From the NCBI GenBank assembly GCA_036971715.1, contig JAVHJL010000011.1:186001-250000 (forward strand): 64,000 nt of DNA. Reading direction: 5' to 3'. Shown here one piece after another: positions 55,381 through 64,000 of this stretch. A model generated the notes under the pieces. It saw only the letters and a list, made by a program, of their open reading frames with translations. It searched no databases and was not told the DNA's origin. The position numbers and the translations under genes were made by a program. Source of the DNA: Arthrobotrys musiformis. Its lineage: Eukaryota > Ascomycota > Orbiliomycetes > Orbiliales > Orbiliaceae. Numbering within the stretch: the stretch's first letter is position 1; the number at the start of each line of letters is the position of its first letter.

Positions 55381-56935
55381 AAAAGAAAGATATGGTAGCT
55401 ACACAAGGTTGTAGGCTACTAATCAAGAAGAGCTGTGAAGACTATGAATTCGAGAGACTGGAAAGAATTGCGAGCTGAAATAATCAGCCGATGGTTCAGA
55501 CCGACTAAGCAGCTAGTGAGAACACAGGGGAAAGAGATTATGATGACGGGGTGGATTGCAACATACCTATCACGACGGTGATGATGATGATGATGATCGA
55601 GGTTGGAAGCTCGAAGGAAAGTTGGATCTTTCTGAGAAAGAGTCTTCAGAAAAAAAATGAAGTTTGTGGGACGGTCTGCTTTGACGTAGTCGTTCCCAGT
55701 TGTCTTGGACTCGGAAGTGGTGGACTTTGAAGACGTTCTTAGCAAGATGACTAGGAGACTGCTTCTTGCACAGGGAGCGTCTTGGCGGATTCAACCACTT
55801 GAAGGTGCAGAGATGATACCTGTCGCTAGTAAATCACCAAGGGGGATGAATGTAAGTAGATGCTCCTCAAGTTTCATGCATCTTGGTGTCACAATATGTA
55901 ACACGGTCTTGATGTCCCGATGCACTTAGGCAGATCGATAGTCTTGCGGGGCGGGAGATCTGCTGACTCTCAGACAGCCTTTTAGTAGCAATTAAGGTAT
56001 CTTAAATGCTTCATAAAGACGTCTCAGAGCCCAAAATTTAAGAGCGGCCCCAAAGACTTATTGAACCCGCTCGGTTTGATCTGGTAATCTTCCTTTTATT
56101 TTCTTTTTTTTTTTTTTTGGCTCAGAGAAGTTGATTGATGTACTAACCTGGCGGTATATCGATAGTGATATATTCAGTTATAGCCGTAAAATACACGGAA
56201 ACAGTATAGTACGACTTGAATTTCACGATAAAAGAAAGATCGGATCTTAATTTCAAGAATATTCAAAATGCCTTGGTATTCTGTTAAGAAGGACCGAAGG
56301 AACGAAGCAAATTATTCTCGAAGCAAGATTTTAGAACAATGGATATTGAGATCTAGAGCTCTGATAACGGCAATATCGATGGTTTTAACGATCGAGGATG
56401 AAAAAAACCGGGGGGAAATGTGAAATTGGCCGGAGTACAGCATTTATAGGCCCCACTCCCGCGAAAACTTACAATGCCCTAAATTAAAGGTCTCTCCAAA
56501 ACAATTTGATATTCGCGGAATACGACAATCAAAGACTATGACTCTGAGAACAGCCTCAGATCATACGTGTATGCGGCTCTCTTAGGGAATTATGATATAG
56601 GTATATACGTATGCCGAGGGTTCTAGAAGATGGGTATGAGCCTTAGCCATGCTGCCTTTATTTTTAGATTTGATAGACATCGATCGCCCGTGGATTATAT
56701 TGTTGAGCACATGGGCAAGACTCATAATTATCGGCCCATATTACCGGGCAACATTGGCACTTGTGATATTGGCATCATATATAAGCGTATGTATAAGTCA
56801 GCAATGGGCTCACTTGCTTGTGGCTGCTCTAGTTTCCGTCCTATGATATCAGCTATCAGTAGGCCATCCGCAGTCAATCGCCCTTTTTCTGCACCGAGGA
56901 AGATAGCTCTTAATTAATGATGACACTCCCTGACG
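55381..56935. other. Intergenic or 5' exons of the low-complexity gene
   Basis: A minus-strand frame at 55794-55570 rich in Ser may be an upstream exon of the preceding gene; its donor could be gtatgt near 55565. Further on there is a run of 15 T at 56104-56118 and no other gene. A short ORF at 56268 starts M-P-W and is not an MPC member. Confidence 0.35.
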
Positions 56936-59284
56936 ATGTTCCGCACCGTCCATCTTTTGATATCCGTCATTGAAACCTGGACGTTCTTCAAACTTCTAAT
57001 TTGGCTGGCTTTCAACCGGAAGGCCACCCAAAAGACCCCCTACCGAGAAGAAGAAGACGACAATTTGTTCGACCTAGAAAGCGAACTCACATCTCGAGAA
57101 CTCAAACGTGCGTCGACAAGTCGAAGTAGCAAGAGCAAGAAGAGCAAGGATGGGTCACAGCACTCTAAGTCAAGCTGGAAGTGGAAGCGCATCTCAAGGA
57201 GGAACAAAAAGAAAGACCCCCGAGAGCTCGAACGGCCAGGGCAGCAAGAGCTCAAACAGGAACAGCAAGAAGCGGATGGATCCGTCGGGTACTAAAACCG
57301 GACGCCGGCCTTCGGTCTGGTGGAGGAATCGAGGAGCGTCTACTTCCAATACAAATAATGCTGCCCGACCTTCTTCGAAACCAATTCCTCCACCGGCCCC
57401 CGTTAGCGGTGGTACAGTCCGTGATATCAACGGAAAACTATGCAGAATCAACTTACACGAAGGGTTTGATATTCCAGCGTTGAGCAGTACTGCAGGTACC
57501 CTACGCAAACCTCTTCCAGAAATAACCGGCGGAATCAGACCGCTACCGTCCCTTGAACGGCCTGTATCAGTTGCCTCCAGATCCGTGATATCCACAAAAA
57601 AGCCTATGTCCTCTAGTCAAGAGCCCATCCAAAGTTCCCAGCGTCCATCATATGATTTTCTCAAAGCTCCATATGCCCCTCCAGCAACTTCAATATCACG
57701 AAAGTCCTCTATCTACTCAGTCAGTACCTCCCACGAAGCTAGAGTGCCCAATGAATGCTCTCAAAAGCATTCACTCCTCCCTGCTCTCAAGTTAGACACC
57801 AATATCTGCGCACCATACACTCCAGACCATGAATTACTACATAGCCGTACCAGCCGCCTGCGTTCTCCTCCTCCAGGGTGCAGTTATAAATGGGGTAAAG
57901 AGATCATATCTCATCGGGGTATTATTTGCGACATCGATAGATACGGCAATAGCGTTTACAGAGATCCTTCGTTGGGGGAAGTCAAATACAAGTCTTTCAA
58001 TCCCTCTACAAGTACAAAACAAGACTTTACATCCTCGAAGCACTCTTCGCAAACGTCAACAGCCACGAATACTTCAGCCTCGGCCAGCTATAAAAGCGGC
58101 TACATAAAAAACCCTCCCCTACCAGCATCAGAGCCAACTCCGACGATGCTAGAAATCCATAGTCAATTCATGAGGAGCCTTCCAGACGATGATGCGCTCT
58201 CAACTATCACTTCTCTAACCACTCGCCAGCTGGAAGAAGATATCATGACGTGTCTTCATAAGGACGAGTTTGAGTCTCCACACCCTTTAAGAATAAATTC
58301 CACTAGTCAGACTAGGTGCGACGGCGAGAATGGATCTGCCTCGAACAGCGCGGATAGCTCTAATAGGGAACGAGGATCTGTTAATAATAGCAGCATGGTC
58401 GAGTCCTGGCGGTCTGAGATCTCTCCGTCTAGTAGAATGCGGGCTCAAACGCACTCATCGGTAGAAAACCCACCAGATTCGCCGGGTTTCCGAAGTTCTA
58501 GCGTCAGCCGTCAAATTTCTTCCGATGAGAGTGTTGGTAACTTCGGGGGTTCCCTGATTGGGAACTTGGAGCCTGCCCAAGAAACTGGTTTAAAGAGGCT
58601 GGGCGGCTCGCGGAGAAGATACGATCGAAGAGAATCCGGCAGCGCCGGAGCAGCCTCTCTTAGATACGAGAGGGACGAGCAAGAGATCAAAAATTTAAAG
58701 GCAGAGGTCGAAGCAGCCGTAAGTGTAACTTCTTCACTCACCCACCAAGGAAATATTTTGTTGAATGATATATCCAGCGTTCGAAAACCCTATCTTTTCA
58801 AACAATACTCCAGCGAACTTCCCAACGTTTTGTAGACGCCCAAAACCAAAATGAGGAACTCCAAAGACAAATATCTGACCTGAGAGATCACCAAAAACTC
58901 CTCTATAACACCTTAGCATCATCCAACATTCACAAAGCCGACTCGCCCTACGCTCCCAACTCTACCGGGGCGTTTGATACTTCTGAGGGCCTGGAGGGTG
59001 TAACAGGTATGCTTTATAAAGATAACATCAGTGAGATAGCAGAAGAGAATACCCGGCTCAAAACGCAGGTTAAGTCCCTTGCTCGAGAGTTGGCAGGTAG
59101 GGAGGAAGAAGTCCGTCTGCTTCTTGAGGAAATGGGGAAGCAGAAAGATATATATAAAGCTGCAGGGGCATCGAATACTCCTAATGAGAGAAACAGTGAG
59201 CGGAGGGGTGGGGCCCTGACGGATAAGTCCGCCAGTAGGATGGCTGCCAGGATGAAGTGGTGGAGGAGGTTTTTTCTGGGCTAG
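56936..59284 (+). CDS. Ser-rich coiled-coil protein with N-terminal hydrophobic segment
   Basis: Proposed exons are 56936-57111, 57161-58718 and 58814-59284, totalling 2205 nt (734 residues). The N-terminus (V-H-L-L-I-S-V-I and F-F-K-L-L-I-W-L-A-F) is hydrophobic, a possible membrane anchor. A long Ser/Pro/Thr-rich disordered region follows, then a coiled coil from about 560 to the end (D-A-Q-N-Q-N-E-E-L-Q-R-Q-I, then E-E-N-T-R-L-K-T-Q-V). The tail is basic and aromatic (M-K-W-W-R-R-F-F). The last intron (gtaagt to ctccag) is solid. The first is weak: only a gtcgac donor keeps phase, and the stronger-looking gtgcgt does not. The family is not recognised. Confidence 0.6.
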
Positions 59285-60013
59285 TAGGCCCTGGGGACCC
59301 TACCCTGGCTGCTACTGTTTGATGTAGTATACTGTGTATGCATGCGGATTGAATCGGTGTACGTACTAGGGGTTTTCTGCTTGCTTGTTTGTTTCGATTC
59401 TATTGTTCGTACTTCCACTTTGTCCTTCCTTGTAGATCAATTAATAAATACTTCCTTCGAGAAAATATATCAACAGTGTGTTCGTCACTTCTATATCAAT
59501 GTTAGGGCGCGCCGTCCTGTAATTACGTAAATTAGGTTATTTTATGGCCTGATAAGCCTTTTGCTCTAGAGATATTGAATGAGAACAATATACGTATTGG
59601 TATCTTTTCCAGACGTCAGAGAGCGGCTGGATAATTAGATGTCAAATCTATGACTTTGGGCTACTAGAAAACCCAGATCAATTCCGTAGATCTATTTATA
59701 ATATACCCCGGCCTCTATGATTCAAGAGAGGCGAGCTGCCACGTCAATGCCAAGAGTTGAGACGGATTTATTGCATTACATTGCATATATTTAGTAGAGC
59801 TTTGATGTGTCGACAAGTTAATAGTTAAGGTTTCAGCAGATATCTGACATGGGCTGGGGTGCTAGCTGGCGTATTATATATTGGCGTGACGTCCGCTCTC
59901 CGGATAGAGTTCTTTCAACGCTCATTATTCCGAAGTTACACTGCACTTGTCCGTATATACTGAAATATTGATAACTAAATCAGGTATCGGATTGATTAAC
60001 CGACTAGGCTACG
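59285..60013. other. Intergenic, nothing recognised
   Basis: 3' flank and AT-rich spacer upstream of the next gene. No coding signal. Confidence 0.45.
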
Positions 60014-61405
60014 ATGGAGCAAAGCTGCACCCTCAAAAATTCTATCCAGGATGGCACCTTCTTCACCCTTCCAGTACCAGAACTCTTATCTCTCCTCGAA
60101 GCCTCCTACCCCTCGGAACTCGAGCTTCTCAAAACCGCATATTCGGTCCCGCCTCCACCATATGAGCGTCCGACCACTCCTTCTCCTTCTAGACAATTAT
60201 ATGCTGCCGAATATGGCGAGATAAACCGTACGATCGTCAGCGTTCTTTCCCTCCGTTGGGTTTATAACAGGGACTATGCCTCATTCACAGCTACCCAAAT
60301 ACCACACATCAAGCTCACACGTCAATCCTTTGATTGGATGTCTAATTTCCTCCACAAGACTATCAACACACCTGACGACATATATACTCTCATAACAAGC
60401 ATAATAATCAACGACCTTGGAAAATCGCAGTCATTCATAGAAGCCCACAAAGATGCCACAAACACTGATGTTTCGAGACTGAACCACGACATGATTCTTC
60501 ACCAGATCATTACCAAAACCCCCTATCTAATACCTTCGCTATCGCTTTTATCCCAATCCGGCAAAGGAGATTTGATAAAAGGTATCGAACTCTCTGCAGA
60601 GTTTAGTTTTGGCCAGTTGGCACAGGCGGAGAATACTCCGGGTAGTTTACACAGTCTCCTCTCTATGAAATCACACGCCCGCGCGTTTGATATCCGCTTT
60701 ATGGAGCAAATTCTGGATATTGCCGGCGCAGCGGGTCACATCGACCATACCTGCGCAAAGAAACTTACAGATCCCGTCTTTCAATCTTTTAAAACTGTCT
60801 ATGAAATCTCTGTAAACATCATAGACGGAAAATGTGGTGTTCGCGAGGGATATGATATAAACCTTATCAGAAGGGTGGGATTACTTGAAGCCGCTGGGTG
60901 GACCCGAGGTCGCGAGTTGGACGTTAAAGATCCGGTCCACAGGGCGTTGATGCGGTTATTATGCATCACCAATTCCGCAGACGTGGATGCCGCGGATTTG
61001 GTGCACGATACCTTTTTTAACATACTTGATGAGGACATTAGACGCGTTCTTGTCTCTGGCATGGAAATGGACGGAACTTTGGAGCAACCGGCTGTTCAGG
61101 CGACGTATATCCCCGCCATGTCTTCCGCCGCCATAAATGCCACAAAGTCGGGCTCTAAGCCGGAGAAAGAGAAAGCTCTGGCCGCTGTTCTTACATATTT
61201 ATCACGCACGCTGGAAATTGATATCGAACAGGTCAGGGGTTCATTGCCACTAGGAGTGGTGGTGATAGAAAGAGATATTAGGAAAACTATTATGCATGTA
61301 ATAAATTCTGAACGTTTTAGAGAGGATCCGAGTGTTTTAGACTCTGTGAGCCTACCGGATTATGAGGCTGCAGCGATGGCGGAAGGCTATGAGTGGGTTT
61401 TTTAG
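60014..61405 (+). CDS. Conserved-looking protein with HD-like motifs, 463 aa
   Basis: An intronless ORF with an ATG start. The product is a mostly helical globular protein without signal peptide or membrane segments. I-I-I-N-D-L-G-K-S at about 130-138, L-N-H-D-M at about 156-160 and G-H-I-D-H at about 241-245 recall the His/Asp ligands of HD-type metal-dependent phosphohydrolases, though the classical order H...HD...D is not clearly met. The C-terminal 80 residues are another helical block. I do not recognise a named family. Gene structure is confident; function is open. Confidence 0.75.
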   Translation: MEQSCTLKNSIQDGTFFTLPVPELLSLLEASYPSELELLKTAYSVPPPPYERPTTPSPSRQLYAAEYGEINRTIVSVLSLRWVYNRDYASFTATQIPHIKLTRQSFDWMSNFLHKTINTPDDIYTLITSIIINDLGKSQSFIEAHKDATNTDVSRLNHDMILHQIITKTPYLIPSLSLLSQSGKGDLIKGIELSAEFSFGQLAQAENTPGSLHSLLSMKSHARAFDIRFMEQILDIAGAAGHIDHTCAKKLTDPVFQSFKTVYEISVNIIDGKCGVREGYDINLIRRVGLLEAAGWTRGRELDVKDPVHRALMRLLCITNSADVDAADLVHDTFFNILDEDIRRVLVSGMEMDGTLEQPAVQATYIPAMSSAAINATKSGSKPEKEKALAAVLTYLSRTLEIDIEQVRGSLPLGVVVIERDIRKTIMHVINSERFREDPSVLDSVSLPDYEAAAMAEGYEWVF

Positions 61406-61812
61406 TTTTTGAATTCACGAGCTGTTAAATCTAATATTGAATTCCCAAACTGAAATGAATTGCGGATAAGGTATACGTCGAACTAGACTAAGTATATCTA
61501 TAATCTACGTCCAAGATCATTGTGCTGATATCGATCTCCGGGGAGGTAAATCTTTTTCTTAGATAAATTTTTAAGATCTCTGTAAGACTCCGTCATACTC
61601 CCATAGAAAAATAGACGTCCGGCGTAGGCTAGTCAAACCGGTACATGTACAGAAACGTATATATACAACTGTGTAGTAATCCTCTACATGAAACGAAACT
61701 TTCTTGCTCCACGCAATGCAAAAAACCAAAATAATGAATATACAGGAAACCCAGAATCCGCCTAAATATGTTTGTGCACAAATAAAAGGTCAAAATTTTG
61801 GAAGGTAAAATG
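61406..61812. other. Intergenic 3' region of two convergent genes
   Basis: No gene. It ends at the hairpin mini-element just past the stop of the minus-strand secreted-protein gene. Confidence 0.45.
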
Positions 61813-61862
61813 AGGTAGAGCCGTTCACTCTTTGTGCGGTCTGGGTACGAGACCAGGTAGAG
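61813..61862 (-). mobile_element. Hairpin mini-element with 8-bp direct repeats, copy C
   Basis: The insert at 61821-61854 (34 bp) is flanked by aggtagag on both sides (61813-61820 and 61855-61862). It shares 30 identical nt with copy B at 45.7 kb, including the ggtct/agacc inverted repeat. It starts about 33 bp past the stop codon of the secreted-protein gene, in the same orientation relative to the gene as copy B. The flanking repeats have a different sequence from those of copy B, as expected of target-site duplications. Confidence 0.6.
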
Positions 61863-61887
61863 CAAGGGCGAGGATGTCGCTCCGCGG

Positions 61888-63218
61888 CTAGCTGTAGTCC
61901 GCCACAAGCACGACCTTCTGTCCGGGCCAGTACATCCAATCGTAACCCGGCTTACCTAGCCCCAAAGTCGGAATGTAATTCGTCTCATCGATACCAAAAG
62001 CGTACCAGCCGGTCTCAGTCCTCTGATTCTGATCGCCAGCAGTGCAAGCAAGATTATCGTCTCCAACGAGCTTACACTTTATTGGCGACGAATTGTAGTC
62101 AGGAATAGCTTGGGTTGTATCTTCCATCAAAAACACAAAGCTTGGGACGGTGATCGGTGGGTCCCCTTCTTTCTCGGGTGGGTATCGAGAGTCATCATCA
62201 AAGTCGCTGGAGTAGGTAAGATTCATGTTCCCCTTAACGCTGCTGATTACACCGTCTTTGTTGAGTTTGAAGTCCATTGCGTCGCCGCGGTTAGGTGTAA
62301 ACATGCTGTAGTAAATACCCGGCTGTTCATCGAAGACCGGGCCCGAGAAGAGATATCGGCCGTCGTGCATGCCGCCCTTGAATTTGATCTTGAAGGATTT
62401 ATCGTATGGACGAGCAATTTGCGTCGCCTTTGATAGCTCTGTGACTGTACTCACGACCGGCGAGGGTGTAACGACAATTGTTGAGGTTGGTGGAGGGAGG
62501 GTGTGGTATTTCGTAACTGTATCAACATTCGTGACGGTGACGGTCTTGGCCGCTACGGCTGGGAGGACAGCGCCGGTGTTAAGTTCCTTGACGACGCAAG
62601 AACAAGCGCTCAAAAATCTAGCGGCAACATTGCCAGAACAAACACTCGAAGCGTAAGCTGGAATTGCGATTTGTGCGCGTTTTCCTAGTTTCGGGGCTGA
62701 TGTTGTTGCAGCCGCGGCGGATTCAACGGTAACTACTGTTATGCTGGATACCGTCCTTGTGGTAACCTCGGCCTTGCCTATTGTCGAGGTGCAAAGAACA
62801 GTTGCGCTTGGGGAAATTGTCACTACTTTCTGCTGTACTGATTGTTTTGCGATTGTCCTGGAGATTGATTGCATCACAAGTTAGGAAGGGCCTTCTCGAG
62901 GAAGTTTAGTATTTTGTAATTGAAGCACTCACACAGTTGGGACTGCGGTTTTCGCTGCGGATATATACGAGATACATTCCTTGGTAAACTTTTTCGATAG
63001 TAAACCTATACATACAAAATACCAGCGCAGGGTGAATACGAATTAGCAAAGTTTTCCAAGCGACCCAAAAACCACCCCCCTGCCGCCGTGAAAAAGGTCC
63101 AAATAATTAGATATTAATTAGGGCTACCTCGAAAACAATTGTCACGACCACAATTCGAGGCCGCGGCATCAGCCGACACCGTCAAGCCGAGTAGTAACAA
63201 CGAAGTAAGTGATTTCAT
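61888..63218 (-). CDS. Secreted protein of unknown function, 377 aa
   Basis: Three exons read on the minus strand: 63218-63128, 63005-62933 and 62857-61888; 1134 nt, phases consistent. The signal peptide is M-K-S-L-T-S-L-L-L-L-G-L-T-V-S-A-D-A. Then comes a small Cys-containing segment (N-C-G-R-D-N-C-F-R and K-E-C-I-S-Y-I), a Thr/Val-rich stretch with repeated V-T-V-T-type strings to about residue 190, and a C-terminal folded domain (F-K-G-G-M-H-D-G-R-Y-L-F to P-G-Q-K-V-V-L-V-A-D-Y). A K-R near residue 120 could be a Kex2 site. Fungal secreted proteins with this layout are common and mostly uncharacterised. A hairpin mini-element lies just past the stop codon. Confidence 0.75.
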
Positions 63219-64000
63219 ATTTGTCGGAGGCGTCGGCTAGTAGGCGGAAGGAAGCTCTTCAAGCTTGTCAGCAACTGAACCAGCCCTTCGGGATGGGAGA
63301 GATTTCTCTTCGTAAGGCTGTAGGAGAAGGGACCGAAAGGTGCCTAACAGATCTGGTCGTCTTCTTCATACATATATAGCCTCCACTAGTACTATAGCCT
63401 AGTATAATTCCAACTTTGCCCTCACACTCGCAAGACCTCTTGGTTAAGCTCGTTTTTCGAATTTCGCATGGACTGTTCCAAAATGATAAAAAACATCTCA
63501 TATTGAGGATCTGTATAACTGGGCGCACCCAGGAATCCTTGGATTGCGATGCTGGGCAAAGTGCTCGAGTCGGCAGTAAACCGTCTAGATCTGTTGACCC
63601 GATCACTGAATTTGTTGCAGCATAGAAACGCCCATCCCGAATCTGGCTGCAGAAGAAATTGACAGAGGATTAGTGGCATAGCATGTTAGTATACTATTCG
63701 GTGTGGTTCAGGCGCCGACGGAGTGCCACCCGAAAGAATGGCAAATCCTTGCCGGATATTTCTCCCCCGCGGTATTGAAAGCGACAAGAAGCAAATAACT
63801 GCATCTCCGATAACATACAACAGATCACTCAGGGAAACAATTATCAAGTGTAGAGTCTCCTCTGGCGAACGGGGATTTTCGTTCCGTCCCGGATTCGGTT
63901 GTAATTTCTGCGTTGGCCGTATAGCGCTTCGCATAGCTCGATTGAGAAAGTGCTCGGCAACGAGAAATAATTTTAAACGAAGGAGTCTTAATATTTATGT
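63219..64000. other. Window end, no supported gene
   Basis: Promoter of the secreted-protein gene, then short overlapping frames (63268-63934) without recognisable motifs. Confidence 0.4.

Noticed and set aside
56268..56420. Short ORF starting M-P-W, considered as an MPC relative
   Set aside because: Third residue is Trp and nothing else matches the signature.
1..64000. CRISPR array, bacterial operon or integrated virus
   Set aside because: No regularly spaced direct repeats, no bacterial gene arrangement and no capsid, polymerase or transposase-like ORF was seen.

Overview
The window looks like a chromosomal segment of a filamentous ascomycete (Pezizomycotina). Genes are monocistronic and lie on both strands. 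Many are interrupted by short GT-AG introns of roughly 45 to 140 nt, with one near 300 nt. The content is typical of this group: CBM1-bearing plant-cell-wall enzymes, NACHT-ankyrin STAND proteins, F-box proteins, a GT90-like glycosyltransferase and a Ste50-like SAM/RA adaptor. The proteinase-K-type subtilisin resembles the cuticle-degrading proteases of nematode-trapping fungi, which makes Orbiliomycetes or a relative a reasonable but unproven guess. Splice models were built by hand. For the six best models (two NACHT proteins, subtilisin, GH131, pectate lyase and a secreted protein at 62 kb) all exon phases close and total coding length is a multiple of three.

Layout. 1-12.5 kb: sparse accessory region with an F-box-like gene, an F-box/LRR-type gene, an RD-repeat protein and three members of a small-protein family whose products begin Met-Pro-Cys (here called the MPC family). 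13.5-15.1 kb: GT90-like glycosyltransferase. 16.7-19.5 kb: five MPC ORFs in a same-strand row. 21.0-29.5 kb: two head-to-head NACHT proteins (1491 and 728 aa). 29.8-32.8 kb: six more MPC loci in a same-strand row, two of them broken. 34.6-36.2 kb: secreted subtilisin. 37.1-38.4 kb: GH131 beta-glucanase with CBM1. 40.8-52 kb: RS-rich nuclear protein, Ste50-like adaptor, CBM1-PL1 pectate lyase and an acidic coiled-coil protein. 52.4-59.3 kb: two large low-complexity or coiled-coil proteins. 60.0-63.2 kb: a conserved-looking protein with HD-like motifs and a secreted protein.

The most unusual signal is the MPC family. Fourteen loci, all on the + strand, share the start M-P-C. The best-preserved ones share a longer N-terminal signature (M-P-C-K-A/S, then P, then T-P, then W and basic residues), while their C-termini are nearly unrelated. 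Two same-strand rows flank the divergent NACHT pair. I do not recognise this family. A functional link to the NACHT proteins is inference from position only.

A second unexplained signal is a small hairpin-containing insertion. A 30-nt sequence is identical at 45.7 and 61.8 kb. Each copy is flanked by an 8-9 bp direct repeat and lies about 30 bp past the stop codon of a secreted-protein gene, in the same orientation relative to that gene. Shorter relatives of the motif are scattered through the window.
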